64,000 nucleotides of DNA from Nocardia seriolae NBRC 15557 (GCF_007990715.1 NZ_BJWY01000024.1:1-64000), one strand, 5' to 3'; positions 1-8,278 are shown, counted from the first letter of the stretch. The notes: a model not told the origin generated them from the sequence alone. Numbers and translations: made by a program.

Positions 1-23
1 AGTACTAACCCCGTAGACGACAG

Positions 24-55
24 GACCCCCACACCCATGGTTCGGGTCGGGGGTC
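24..55. terminator. Hairpin terminator at the window start
   Basis: Arms GACCCCC (24-30) and GGGGGTC (49-55) can pair, with further CACCC/GGGT pairing inside. It lies just past the 3' end of the minus-strand gene ending at 74, and could also serve an unseen plus-strand gene to the left. Confidence 0.55.
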
Positions 56-73
56 TTCGTTCGGCGGCGATGG

Positions 74-622
74 CTAAGCGGCGCAATCCAGGGCGTAGGC
101 GTGGAAGTTGTCCACGAACATCCGGCCGGGGGAATCCTTCCCGGTATCACCACCGACCAAACCGAGATCAAGGAGCGTGCTGTTGTACTTGCCTTGCTCC
201 TGATATTCGCTCACCTTGATAACGCCCACCTTCAACGGCTCGCCTTCCGTGTAGGTGTTGCACTGCGCCACGATCGCCCAGTTGCCGGAGTCGATGACGG
301 ACCGGGTGTTGGTGGTGATCTCGTCGGCCGGCGCCGCGCCGGACTGCTGGAGTGCGGGCAGGATATCGACGGGCTCGAACTTGATGCCGGAGTGTTTGCC
401 CTGCGCATTGCTCAGGTTGTCGGTGATCACGTAAGGGGCGTCCTTGGTCACCTTCGGCTGAGTGGATGTGGTGATTTCCGTGGCTGCTTCTGCCTTGGTT
501 TCCTTCTTGTCGTCGGGCAGGAGTGAGCCGATAGCAGCGAGTCCCAGGAATGCAGCGAGGCCAATTCCCCACTTCTTGCCCTTGGACATCTTCGGTTTCG
601 CGTTGGGGGTGTTGTCGTGCAC
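74..622 (-). CDS. Hypothetical single-pass membrane-anchored protein
   Basis: A protein of 182 residues. I chose the GTG at 622 because AAGGAG lies about 11 nt upstream of it; an ATG at 589 and a longer frame reaching 823 are alternatives. The N-terminus is short and basic (MSKGKK), followed by one hydrophobic helix of about 18 residues (IGLAAFLGLAAIGSLL), an acidic, Lys- and Thr-rich linker, and an extracytoplasmic domain of about 120 residues with one Cys in AQCNTY and one in the C-terminal ALDCAA, which could form a disulfide. The layout fits a surface-exposed protein of Mycobacteriales, but I recognise no family and assign no function. Confidence 0.6.
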   Translation of the reverse strand: MHDNTPNAKPKMSKGKKWGIGLAAFLGLAAIGSLLPDDKKETKAEAATEITTSTQPKVTKDAPYVITDNLSNAQGKHSGIKFEPVDILPALQQSGAAPADEITTNTRSVIDSGNWAIVAQCNTYTEGEPLKVGVIKVSEYQEQGKYNSTLLDLGLVGGDTGKDSPGRMFVDNFHAYALDCAA

Positions 623-1086
623 GGTCGCGGCCTCTCCTTGGGAACTGGTCAATTGTCCAGGCTGGCGGCGAGCGTGTTGGGATGTCAAACCCGTATGGTG
701 TTCGGGTTTCGCGGTCATGTGTCCGCCCGGTGTGTGATCCGGCCAGTGACCGGGAGGATTGGCGGCTACGAAAACGGTGGCGTGATTTGGGCTACCGAGC
801 GCGCTTGGGTGGGCGGGTAGCACTGAGCCCCTCCGGCGGCATCTGGCGTGATTGGCTGGAGGGGCTGAGGCTGAAGGATGTTGGGCCTTCGAGGAGACGT
901 TACAGCCTGGTCAGTGGGTCTGATGCCGTGGCACGCATAGCACGTTTAAGAGCACGAATTCAGCGTGATCGAACGAGATTCCGGCTGATCTCACCGGATG
1001 AGTTGGCGGAGGGGCTGAGAGTCGTAACCGATTGTCCTGCAATAGGAAAAGCTCCCCGACCGGGTGATTTCCAGTGGGGAGCTTCC
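623..1086. other. Intergenic stretch with repeated GGAGGGGCTGAG and a hairpin
   Basis: No convincing gene. GGAGGGGCTGAG occurs at 858-869 and again at 1008-1019, each preceded by TTGGC (TTGGCT in the first). An inverted partner, CTGAGCCCCTCC, lies near 822-833, so the first copy can form a stem. A second hairpin (TAGGAAAAGCTCCCC at 1043-1057 against GGGGAGCTTCCCTA at 1076-1089) covers the end of the truncated gene that follows. The plus-strand reading across here has no start signal and no recognisable domain. Confidence 0.4.
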
Positions 1087-1287
1087 CTATGCCGTCGCAA
1101 ACTGGACGTTCATGACGTGCAGGTTCTTGACGTCGAGGGCGTAGCCGAGGGATCCGGCGACGAACAGGCCACCGCGGGCGATCGACAGGATGAGGTCGGG
1201 TTCGAAGCCGTCATCGGCGATGGTGTGCGCCAGCTCGCGGCTGGCCTCGCCGAATAGCTCCCAGCTCAGTTCCTCGCGATCGCTCAT
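1087..1287 (-). pseudogene. 3'-truncated phosphoribosyltransferase fragment
   Basis: Only 66 residues. They match the N-terminal part of actinobacterial purine-type phosphoribosyltransferases: MSDREELSWELFGEASREL, then the first core strand PDLILSIARGGLFVAGSLGYALD, where the usual R-G-G loop is present. The family is normally about 170 residues or longer, and the PRPP-binding loop (a DDVxDTG-type motif) should follow after NVQF. Here the frame ends at once (FATA, then TAG inside a hairpin arm). The enzyme lacks its PRPP site and cannot be active. ATG at 1287. I see no remainder nearby, so a deletion or replacement of the 3' part is inferred. Confidence 0.7.
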
Positions 1288-1338
1288 GCTGTGCTCCGTT
1301 CTGCCCGCGGCGGTGGTCTTCGGATCATACGAGGCGGT

Positions 1339-2049
1339 TCAGGGGTGGTGGGTCAGTGTGTACCAGAGCAGGGCGAGGGTGCCGAGGGCGAACAGCGGCA
1401 CCAGGATCATGGTCTCGACCTTGTTGCCGGTGCGGTCGACGATCGGGATGCGGGTGCGGATCTTCAAGGGCCACAGCAGCCGGCAGCCGCGGTCGGTGAG
1501 GCAGTCGCCGATGAGGTGGGCCAGGGCGCCGAGGCCGACGGAGAAGGGCAGCCAGGCGGGTTTGTCGCTGATCCAGTGGTCGATGGCGAAAGTGCCGCAG
1601 ACGGCGAGGATCACGACGGTGCCGTAGGACTTGAGCCCGTCACCGCTGGGGGCCAGGCCCAGCGACTTGATGGCGAGGGCGAGCAGGAAGAACACCAGCG
1701 CGAGCGTGAACCAGCGGCCGAGCAGGTGTTCCCCGGCCCAGGTGCCGTAGGTGACGGCGGCGACGAAGGCGAAGGAGTGGGTGCCGTGGCGGTGCCCGCC
1801 GGAGATCCACGAGATGAACTTGCACGCGTAGTGCGAGATCGGCCCCAGCACATGGGAAATAGTGCCCGAGGGGTGATCGGCGTCGGGCAGCAGCGCGGCG
1901 CCCGCGGTGAGGAAGGTTCCCATCACCAGATCGACGGAGCCGATGGCCCCGGATTGCACTGCGGGATAGGTCAAGACGGTGAACGGCAGCGCCGCCGCAG
2001 CCGCCGACCAGGCGAGCGCGCCGCTGGTCGCATGTGAATGTCCTAGCAC
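1339..2049 (-). CDS. YdjM-type (DUF457) membrane metal-dependent hydrolase
   Basis: About 236 residues from GTG 2049 (VLGHSHATSG), a start chosen from the usual N-terminus of the family; no good ribosome site is visible, and GTG 2079 is an alternative with AAAGG directly before it. The predicted metal-binding motifs are LLPDADHPSG near residue 45, HRHGTHS near 75 and HLIGDCLTDRG near 165, set among four to five hydrophobic segments. This is the pattern of the LexA-regulated E. coli YdjM family of inner-membrane proteins, whose substrate is unknown. Its 5' end directly abuts the TnpB remnant on the other strand, so its original promoter may have been disturbed. Confidence 0.75.
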   Translation of the reverse strand: MLGHSHATSGALAWSAAAAALPFTVLTYPAVQSGAIGSVDLVMGTFLTAGAALLPDADHPSGTISHVLGPISHYACKFISWISGGHRHGTHSFAFVAAVTYGTWAGEHLLGRWFTLALVFFLLALAIKSLGLAPSGDGLKSYGTVVILAVCGTFAIDHWISDKPAWLPFSVGLGALAHLIGDCLTDRGCRLLWPLKIRTRIPIVDRTGNKVETMILVPLFALGTLALLWYTLTHHP

Positions 2050-2052
2050 CGC

Positions 2053-2859
2053 TTGAAGGTTAGCGGATCTGACCGACACCCCTTTCAGGCTGAGTGGCGG
2101 GCGGAGTCGGCACTTCCGGTGTCGGACTCCAGCGGGTGGGTCGGGGTGGACCGCGGGCTCGCGGTATTCCTGGTTGCCGCCACCACCCAGGGCGCTGAGG
2201 TCGCCCGCGTCGATGATCCTTCGCGGGCCCTCGCGGTGGGTGTCTCGCAACTACAGCAGCTGTCGAAGATGCTGTCCCGTAAGAAGAAAGGATCCGGTCG
2301 CCGACGTCGCGTGGCCCTCCGGTTGGCGCGCTATCACCGTCATATCGCGGCCGTTCGCCGCGATTTCCTGCATCGGGTCACGAACAAGCTGGTCAAGACC
2401 CACGACCGGCTTGTGATCGAGGACCTGAATGTGGCGGGTGTGCTTCGCAACCGACGATCGGCAAGTGCGATCAGCGACGCCGCATGGGGTGAATTCGCGC
2501 GGCTGCTGACCTACAAGCAGCAGTGGCGGGGTGGGACCGTGGTCGTCGCGGATCGATGGTACCCCTCGAGCAAGCGGTGCTCCTCCTGCGGAGTCATCAA
2601 TTCGGCTCTCACACTTGCCGAACGAATATTCGTGTGCGAGTGCGGGTTCGGCGCGGACCGCGATACGAATGCGGCCGTCAATCTTGCTGTGTGGGCGACG
2701 ATGCACAACGACATTTCACGATCCCCGGACCTCTCGACAAGAGGCCGGGTCAACAAGGCCCGTCGACGGGAAGGCGCTGGTCGACACCATGACGGTGTCG
2801 GCGGAACCGGCCTGGATGACGCGGGAACCGAAACTCACTCGGCACCAGCACCGACGTGA
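2053..2859 (+). pseudogene. tnpB: 5'-truncated TnpB RNA-guided nuclease (IS605/IS607-type)
   Basis: The RuvC half of TnpB is intact. RuvC-I is VGVDRGL (about residue 30), RuvC-II is VIEDLNV (about 121), and the zinc ribbon runs from CSSCG to CECG with RuvC-III (ADRDTNAAVNL) just after it, so the three acidic residues D, E and D are all present. The C-terminal tail (STRGRVNKARRREG) is the type seen in actinobacterial TnpB. A full protein has about 400 residues; the N-terminal wedge/REC region of roughly 130-150 residues is missing, and homology starts close to the 5' end of the YdjM-type gene. No tnpA or serine recombinase is present, so this is a stranded right-hand fragment. It is probably not a functional nuclease, because the guide-RNA and target-motif recognition region is lost. 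Confidence 0.85.
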
Positions 2860-2870
2860 GTTGGGGACAC
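2700..2870 (+). ncRNA. Possible omega-RNA scaffold at the tnpB 3' end
   Basis: In TnpB elements the guide RNA scaffold overlaps the 3' end of tnpB and reaches past its stop. Here the last 150 bases carry small hairpins, for example CCTCT/AGAGG near 2729 and CGACACC/GGTGTCG at 2782-2800. This placement is inferred from the family; the RNA itself cannot be recognised by sequence, and its ends are approximate. Confidence 0.25.
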
Positions 2871-2938
2871 CTGAGGAAGGTGGTCTCGACCGTCCCGTAA
2901 GAATGGGGTGTTCGAGATGTCGTCAGAGAGGAACGGAC

Positions 2939-3685
2939 ATGTCGGTAGCGTCCGCGGTGAAGGATCAGATCCAGACCATCGGTGGGGGATTCATGTTCTC
3001 CCGCGAAGCCCGAGTCTTCGCCGACAGCACCGGAGTACCGGGTTTCATGCCGGGCTACACGCGCGGGCGCGGCGGGGTGCTGGGTGATGTGGATGCCGAT
3101 GTGGTGACCGCGGCGTTCGGTTTCTTCCGTCCCGAGGCCATTCGCCAGGCGTGGGAGTCGACCGCCTCGACCTCCGCGGCGGCGGGTGCGCAGGGATATC
3201 TGAAGGCCTGCCAGGACTTCGGCCGCCGCAAGCTGGCCGGGTTCGAGGACGCCGGTCGGTTGGCCGAACTGCTACAGCGGGTGGTGGCCGCGGCCGATCC
3301 GGTGGGTGCGCCGCTGTTCGCGGGCTGGCGGGCGCTGCCGCAGGCCTCGGACGCGCCGGGGCTGGTGCTGCAGCTGATTCACGTGCTGCGTGAGCTGCGT
3401 GGCGGTCTGCACCTGGTGGGTGTGCTGGGTAGTGGGCTGACGCCGTTGCAGGCGGTGCTGATCGCCGGGTCGCCGTTGAAGCAGGGGCCGGATCAGGCGC
3501 GCAATTTCGGCTGGCCGGAGCCGTTCGACGAGATCACCGCGGAGTTGAAGGGCCGGTGGATGCAGGCGGAGTCGATCACCGAGGAGTTGATCGCGCCCGC
3601 GTTCGCGGTGCTCGACGACAAGGAGTGTGAGGAGTTGGTGACGTTGCTGACCGCCGCGCAGGCGACGGTGTTCGGCGGTCGCTGA
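2939..3685 (+). CDS. SCO6745 family protein
   Basis: A 248-residue soluble protein starting MSVASAVKDQ at an ATG with GAGAGGAA 6 nt upstream. It resembles the actinobacterial SCO6745 family: helical, rich in Ala and Leu, with an N-terminal segment containing FMFSREARVF and PGYTRGRGGVLGD, a segment FGFFRPEAIRQAWE, and a C-terminal half with GWPEPF and an Ala-rich final helix. No catalytic motif is evident and I know of no settled function. It has no signal peptide or membrane segment. It follows the TnpB remnant and is closed by a strong hairpin shared with the convergent hydrolase gene. Confidence 0.7.
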   Translation: MSVASAVKDQIQTIGGGFMFSREARVFADSTGVPGFMPGYTRGRGGVLGDVDADVVTAAFGFFRPEAIRQAWESTASTSAAAGAQGYLKACQDFGRRKLAGFEDAGRLAELLQRVVAAADPVGAPLFAGWRALPQASDAPGLVLQLIHVLRELRGGLHLVGVLGSGLTPLQAVLIAGSPLKQGPDQARNFGWPEPFDEITAELKGRWMQAESITEELIAPAFAVLDDKECEELVTLLTAAQATVFGGR

Positions 3686-3691
3686 CCGTGG

Positions 3692-3720
3692 CGCGGGTGG
3701 GTATGGCGTACCCACCCGCG
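3692..3720. terminator. Bidirectional terminator
   Basis: Perfect 12-bp inverted repeat CGCGGGTGGGTA / TACCCACCCGCG with a 5-nt loop, lying in the 42-nt gap between two convergent genes. Confidence 0.85.
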
Positions 3721-3727
3721 GTCTTGT

Positions 3728-4591
3728 TCAACGGTGCAGGAATTCGAGGGTGACGCGTTCGAAGGCTTCCTTGGCCTCGTACATGACCCAGTGGCCGCAC
3801 TTGGGGAAGACGTGCAGTTCGGCGTCGGGGATCTGGCGCAGCGGGATGAGCGCCATGTCGGTGGGGCATTGGCGGTCGTCGGCGCCCCAGGTCAGCAGGA
3901 CCGGGCTCTTGACCTTGTGCAGCATGGACCAGTACGGCGGGGTGGGCGAGTGCTCGAGGAACTGTTGTTGCAGCGCAAGGGCTTCGGACCCGTACATGGC
4001 TTTGAGGCTGGCCTGGGCGGCCGGATCGACGGCGGCGTTCCAGCGTTCCTCGACGAGGTCGTCGGTGATCATCTTGGGGTCGTAGATCATGCAGCGCAGC
4101 CAGCGGTCGAGGCCCTCGCGGGTGGGGTTGTCGGCGAATTCGGAGAGCAGGCGGGTGCCTTCGCTGGGGTTGGCGCTGAGCAGGCTGTGGCCGACGCCGC
4201 CGATGGCGATGAGCTTTTCGACCCGCTGCGGGTGTGCGATGGCGACGTTGACGGCGACCACGCCGCCCATGGAGTTGCCGAGCATGGCGGCGGAGTCGAT
4301 GTTCAGGGCGTCCATGAAGCGGACGACGGAGTCGACGGCGGTGAGGACGGGGTGGCCGGGGACGGGGTCGCTGACGCCGAAGCCGGGGAATTCCAGGACG
4401 TAGCAGTGGAAGTGGTCGGCGTAGAAGCCGAGGTTGCCGCGGAAGTTGCGCCAGCCGTTCACGCCGATTCCGGAGCCGTGGAGCAGAATCAGGGGTGGGC
4501 CGTCGCCGGCCTCGTGGTAGCGCAGGACGCCTTTGTCGGTGGCGATTTCGCGTCGGGTGTTCTCGTAGGTGACATCCACGCCATCCAACAT
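3728..4591 (-). CDS. Alpha/beta hydrolase, meta-cleavage-product hydrolase type
   Basis: 287 residues from ATG 4591 (MLDGVDVTYENTRR). The fold markers are LILLHGSGIGVNGW (oxyanion loop, about 38-51), GNSMGGVVA (nucleophile elbow, Ser near 108), TWGADDRQCP (acid Asp) and KCGHWVMYE (catalytic His near 268). The G-S-G-x-G-x-N-G-W oxyanion loop is that of C-C bond hydrolases such as HsaD, BphD and MhpC, which split ring-cleavage products; the true substrate cannot be read from sequence. No ring-cleavage dioxygenase is adjacent. It is divergent from the homocysteine methyltransferase gene with about 30 nt between the starts, so the promoters must overlap. Confidence 0.85.
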   Translation of the reverse strand: MLDGVDVTYENTRREIATDKGVLRYHEAGDGPPLILLHGSGIGVNGWRNFRGNLGFYADHFHCYVLEFPGFGVSDPVPGHPVLTAVDSVVRFMDALNIDSAAMLGNSMGGVVAVNVAIAHPQRVEKLIAIGGVGHSLLSANPSEGTRLLSEFADNPTREGLDRWLRCMIYDPKMITDDLVEERWNAAVDPAAQASLKAMYGSEALALQQQFLEHSPTPPYWSMLHKVKSPVLLTWGADDRQCPTDMALIPLRQIPDAELHVFPKCGHWVMYEAKEAFERVTLEFLHR

Positions 4592-4622
4592 AGAACAGGT
4601 TTCAGTTTGGAGGCCGGTGGTC

Positions 4623-5516
4623 GTGTTCGGAGTTCCACTGGGCGAGGTGCTGATCTCCGATGGCGGGCTGGCCACCGAACTCGAGGCGCGCGGTCACGAC
4701 CTGTCCGGCGAATTGTGGTCGGCGCGACTGCTCTCGGACGCGCCCGATGAGATCCGGGCCGTGCATGCCGCCTACTTCCGGGCCGGAGCGGTGATCGCGA
4801 CGACCGCGAGCTATCAGGCCTCCTTCGAGGGATTCTCGGCCTGCGGCATCGACCGGGATCAGGGTGTGCGGCTGCTGCGACGCAGCGTGGAGCTGGCGGG
4901 TGCGGCCCGCGCGGAGTTCGACGACGGCCGGGAGCGCTGGGTCGCCGCCTCGGTCGGGCCCTACGGGGCGGCGCTGGCCGACGGCTCGGAATATCGCGGC
5001 CGCTACGGGCTTTCGATCGCGGCGTTGAAGCGCTGGCATCTGCCGCGGCTCGAGGTGCTGGCCCAGGCCGGGGCGGATGTGCTTGCGCTGGAGACCATCC
5101 CGGATATCGACGAGGCCGAGGCGCTCGCCGGGCTGCTCGACAGTAGCGGGGTGCCCGCATGGCTGAGCTACACCATCGCGGGAGAGCGGACCCGGGCCGG
5201 GCAGTCCCTGCGCGCGGCCTTCGCGCTCGCGGCCGAGGTGCGCGAGATCGTGGCCATGGGCGTGAACTGCTGCGCGCCCGGGGACGTGGCGGCGGCGGTG
5301 ACGCTGGCGCGGGAGATCACGGGCAAGCCGGTGATCGTATACCCGAACAGCGGGGAGGAGTGGGACGCCGAGCATCGGCGCTGGGTGGGGGAGTCCCAAT
5401 TTTCGGTCGCGCGGGCCGCTGGGTGGGCGGGTCTCGGCGCGGCCATCGTGGGCGGCTGCTGCCGGGTGCGGCCCGCCGATATCGAGCGGCTCGCGGCGGC
5501 CTGCGCTGCGGGATAG
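4623..5516 (+). CDS. mmuM: Homocysteine S-methyltransferase
   Basis: 297 residues from GTG 4623, preferred over earlier in-frame codons because TTGGAGG lies about 9 nt upstream. A TIM-barrel methyltransferase that transfers a methyl group from S-methylmethionine or AdoMet to homocysteine to make methionine. Seen: the N-terminal ISDGGLATELEARG, the zinc ligand Cys in GVNCCAP near residue 221, and the paired zinc Cys in GGCCRVRP near residue 284. Length is typical. It acts in the cytosol in methionine salvage. A role in cobalt-independent methylation is suggested by the family only. Confidence 0.88.
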   Translation: MFGVPLGEVLISDGGLATELEARGHDLSGELWSARLLSDAPDEIRAVHAAYFRAGAVIATTASYQASFEGFSACGIDRDQGVRLLRRSVELAGAARAEFDDGRERWVAASVGPYGAALADGSEYRGRYGLSIAALKRWHLPRLEVLAQAGADVLALETIPDIDEAEALAGLLDSSGVPAWLSYTIAGERTRAGQSLRAAFALAAEVREIVAMGVNCCAPGDVAAAVTLAREITGKPVIVYPNSGEEWDAEHRRWVGESQFSVARAAGWAGLGAAIVGGCCRVRPADIERLAAACAAG

Positions 5517-5543
5517 ATCGGTCGAATCTCACACACCTTCCGT

Positions 5544-5584
5544 GAATAAACACATGCAGACATGCGCATGTAACTAAGTTATTC
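5544..5584. promoter_or_regulatory. Dyad operator candidate before the metal ATPase
   Basis: Outer arms GAATAA (5544-5549) and TTATTC (5579-5584) enclose ACATGC (5552-5557) and GCATGT (5566-5571), in a locally AT-rich stretch that ends 8 nt before the ATG. ArsR/SmtB-type metal repressors bind AT-rich imperfect dyads in this position. No regulator gene is adjacent. The two dyads are slightly off-centre from each other. Confidence 0.5.
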
Positions 5585-5592
5585 TCACAGGT

Positions 5593-7617
5593 ATGGAGAC
5601 CACAGCGAACAACCGGCAAGCCGAGAATGGGCACGGCGACGGCCTGCTGGCACCGCGCGCGGAGATGGGCTTCGCGATCGGATCCGGCATCACCTACGCC
5701 GCGGGTATGGCGACGGAGTATCTGTTCGACACTCCGGGGTGGGTGCCGACGACGCTGTTTCTCGCGACGTACGTGCTGGGTGGCTTCTTCACCGTCCGCT
5801 CGGCGGTCGAGACCATCCGGCGCGGCCGCTTCGAGGTCGACTTCCTGATGCTCGTGGCCGCGGTGGGTGCGGCGGCGGTGGGGAAGTGGGCCGAGGGTTC
5901 GGTGCTGCTGTTCCTGTTCAGCCTCGGCCACGCGCTCGAGGAATACGCCATGAGCCGCGCCGAGCGGTCGATCGCGGCGCTGGGTGAACTCGAGCCCCGC
6001 ACGGCGCTGGTGCGCCGGGGTCCCGACCGGGTCGAGGAGATCGACGTGGCGGACCTGCGGGTCGGGGATACCGTTGTGGTGCTGCCGAATTCGCGGCTGA
6101 GCGCGGACGGGATCGTGGTCGCCGGTACTTCCGCCATCGACGAATCGTCGGTGACGGGGGAGAGCATGCCGGTCGACAAGCAACCGGTCGCCGACGCGCA
6201 GGCCGCCGTGGCGGGCCGAGGCCCCGTGTCGGAGTCGCATCGCGTGTTCGCGGGCACGCTCAACGGTTCGGGTGCGCTCGAGGTGCTGGTGACCAATCGC
6301 GCCGAGGACTCGACGCTGGCGCGGGTGATCGCCATGGTTCGTGACACCGACACCCAGAAGTCGCCGACCCAGCGCTTCATCGACCGCTTCCAGCTGGTGT
6401 ACGTCCCGGCCGTGATCGCGGGTGTGCTGACGGTGATCGGATTCGGTGCGCTGGCGTTGTCGGAGCCGTTCGCGGACAGCTTCTATCGCGGCATGGTGGT
6501 GCTGGTCGCGGCCAGCCCGTGCGCGCTGGCCATCGCGACCCCGAGCGCGGTGCTCGCGGGGGTGGCGCGGGCGGCGCAGGCGGGCGTGCTGGCCAAGGGT
6601 GGTGGGCCGCTGGAGTCGCTGGGCCGGGTCAAGGCGATCGCGTTCGACAAGACGGGCACCCTGACCTGGGGTCAGCCCCGCGTCACCGACATCGTGCCGG
6701 TGCGGCCCGAGCTGCGGGAGCGGTTGGTGACCACGGTGGTGGCCGTCGAGTCCTTCAGTGATCATCCGCTGGCCGCGGCGATCACCCGTGATCTGGCCGG
6801 CGAGGTCGCCTCCGGTACGGAAAGCGTTGCCGAGGAGGTCAATTCGGTGACGGGCCGCGGTGTGACGGCGCGGGTGGACGGCCACCCCACCGAGATCGGC
6901 AATCTGACGATGTTCGAGGAGCTGGATCCCGCCGGTGTGCCGGAGCAGGTCGCCGCGACCGTGGACCGGCTGCACGCGCTGGGCCGCACCACGATGATCG
7001 TGCGCCACGGCGGCGTCTATCTGGGTGTGCTCGGTGTCATGGACACCCCGCGCGCCGAGGCGGCTTCCGTGATCGAACAGCTACGCGGCCTGGGCATCAC
7101 CGATATGGTCGTCATCTCCGGTGACAATCAGCGGGTGGCCGACGCGGTCGCCGACGGTCTGGGCCTGGATGCCGCCCACGGTGGCCTGCTGCCCGAGGAC
7201 AAGGTGTCGATGATCGCGCGCCTGAACGCTAAGGGCGGCACGGCCATGGTCGGTGACGGTGTGAACGATGCGCCCGCCATGGTGAACTCCTCGGTCGGAA
7301 TCGCGATGGGTGCAGGCGGATCGGCCGTCGCCCTGGAGACCGCCGACGTGGCCCTGATGTCCGACGACATCGGCCGCCTGCCCTTCGCGGTGGCCCTGAG
7401 CCGCCGCACCGCGGCGATCATCCGCCAGAACCTGACGGTCGCGCTGGTGATCGTCGCGGCCCTGGTCCCCGCCACCCTGATCGGCCTGCCGATCGGCCCG
7501 GCGGTGTTCATCCACGAGGGTTCCACTCTCCTGGTGGTCGCGAACGCGCTACGGCTGCTGCGCTTCCGCCGCGGTGCGGAGCACGCGGGCATCGCCCACG
7601 AACCCCGCCCCGCCTGA
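5593..7617 (+). CDS. P1B-type heavy-metal-translocating ATPase (P1B-4-like)
   Basis: 674 residues. Seen in order: an N-terminus without a CxxC metal domain, early transmembrane helices, actuator TGES, the ion-path motif ASPCALA, phosphorylation site FDKTGTLT, SDHPLAAAI (the HP motif), hinge GDGVNDAP, and a last helix with HEGSTLLVV. The SPC plus HEG[GS]T pair is the mark of the P1B-4 group (CtpD, CoaT, CzcP), which exports Co, Ni, Fe or Zn. It acts in the cytoplasmic membrane. The ATG follows the 5544-5584 dyad closely, suggesting metal-controlled transcription, and a strong hairpin follows the stop. Metal specificity cannot be fixed from sequence. Confidence 0.92.
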   Translation: METTANNRQAENGHGDGLLAPRAEMGFAIGSGITYAAGMATEYLFDTPGWVPTTLFLATYVLGGFFTVRSAVETIRRGRFEVDFLMLVAAVGAAAVGKWAEGSVLLFLFSLGHALEEYAMSRAERSIAALGELEPRTALVRRGPDRVEEIDVADLRVGDTVVVLPNSRLSADGIVVAGTSAIDESSVTGESMPVDKQPVADAQAAVAGRGPVSESHRVFAGTLNGSGALEVLVTNRAEDSTLARVIAMVRDTDTQKSPTQRFIDRFQLVYVPAVIAGVLTVIGFGALALSEPFADSFYRGMVVLVAASPCALAIATPSAVLAGVARAAQAGVLAKGGGPLESLGRVKAIAFDKTGTLTWGQPRVTDIVPVRPELRERLVTTVVAVESFSDHPLAAAITRDLAGEVASGTESVAEEVNSVTGRGVTARVDGHPTEIGNLTMFEELDPAGVPEQVAATVDRLHALGRTTMIVRHGGVYLGVLGVMDTPRAEAASVIEQLRGLGITDMVVISGDNQRVADAVADGLGLDAAHGGLLPEDKVSMIARLNAKGGTAMVGDGVNDAPAMVNSSVGIAMGAGGSAVALETADVALMSDDIGRLPFAVALSRRTAAIIRQNLTVALVIVAALVPATLIGLPIGPAVFIHEGSTLLVVANALRLLRFRRGAEHAGIAHEPRPA

Positions 7618-7628
7618 GCCCACCCGAG

Positions 7629-7670
7629 GCCCCGGGTCACGCTGCCGGTCATGGCATCGCGACCCGGGGC
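7629..7670. terminator. Terminator after the metal ATPase
   Basis: Perfect 10-bp arms GCCCCGGGTC (7629-7638) and GACCCGGGGC (7661-7670), with CG/CG pairing continuing into the loop. Confidence 0.8.
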
Positions 7671-7711
7671 ACTGGCATGACCGGAGGTCGAAGGCGTCGG
7701 AATGGAAGCAC

Positions 7712-8233
7712 GTGGCCGCGGAGAGCCGAATTCAACGGCTGCGCAGTCTGATCGAACATCCGCGGACCGGTGCGGCCGAACGGGCGGCGGCGCAGCGCCT
7801 GCTGGACCGGATTCTCGGCAACCCCGGTCGGGCCCGCCCGACGGCCGGGGATCGCAGCTACGGGCAGCGGCATTCCCGCGGTGGGCGGCATGCGGGGCTT
7901 TCGCGCCTCGCGGACATGATCCGGGAGGATATCGCGCTGGCGCGGGTCTTCGCCGATGCGGCGGTGCCGGGAGAACTGGCCGCCCGCAATGCGATTCGTG
8001 ACGCGCCGGAGGGGATCACCTACACGGTGGACACTCCCTTCGACGCGGGCATTCGGATCCTTGTCGCGCACGTCCCGCCGACGTGGGGCTGGTCGGGGCC
8101 CGGTGTCGAATCCGAGGCGTTGCGGCTGGTGCGTGCCGAGCTGGCCGACATCATGGCCGCCTACGACCATGACGGCGGGGATATCGGTCAGCGCTTCCAC
8201 GGCCGGGTGGAGGTGCGGGAGGCCGGGTGGTGA
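7712..8233 (+). CDS. Hypothetical protein with a helical N-terminal hairpin
   Basis: 173 residues from GTG 7712 (VAAESRIQRLRSLIEHP), with GGAAG just upstream; a longer frame starts at 7574 inside the preceding gene. The first 40 residues (LRSLIEHPRTGAAERAAAQRLLDRIL) resemble the short helical motif found in DUF2786-like proteins. The rest has no recognised domain: a basic Gly/Arg-rich linker, then a domain with VDTPFDAGIRILVAHVPPTWGW. No signal peptide or membrane segment. Function unknown. It is convergent with katG, and two terminators separate them. Confidence 0.6.
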   Translation: MAAESRIQRLRSLIEHPRTGAAERAAAQRLLDRILGNPGRARPTAGDRSYGQRHSRGGRHAGLSRLADMIREDIALARVFADAAVPGELAARNAIRDAPEGITYTVDTPFDAGIRILVAHVPPTWGWSGPGVESEALRLVRAELADIMAAYDHDGGDIGQRFHGRVEVREAGW

Positions 8234-8238
8234 CGGAA

Positions 8239-8278
8239 AAGGTGTCCCGCGAGCCGGATTCGGTTCGCGGGACACCTT
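8239..8278. terminator. Terminator of the plus-strand gene
   Basis: 18-bp stem with one G-T pair and a GATT loop: AAGGTGTCCCGCGAGCCG against CGGTTCGCGGGACACCTT. Confidence 0.85.

Noticed and set aside
550..1257. Plus-strand 235-codon frame over the 5' intergenic region
   Set aside because: Contains a plausible-looking helical stretch (ARIARLRARIQRDRTRF) but overlaps two minus-strand genes, lacks a ribosome site and shows no family.
5317..7008. 563-codon minus-strand frame opposite the metal ATPase
   Set aside because: Shadow of the ATPase gene; Arg/His-rich with no recognisable motif.
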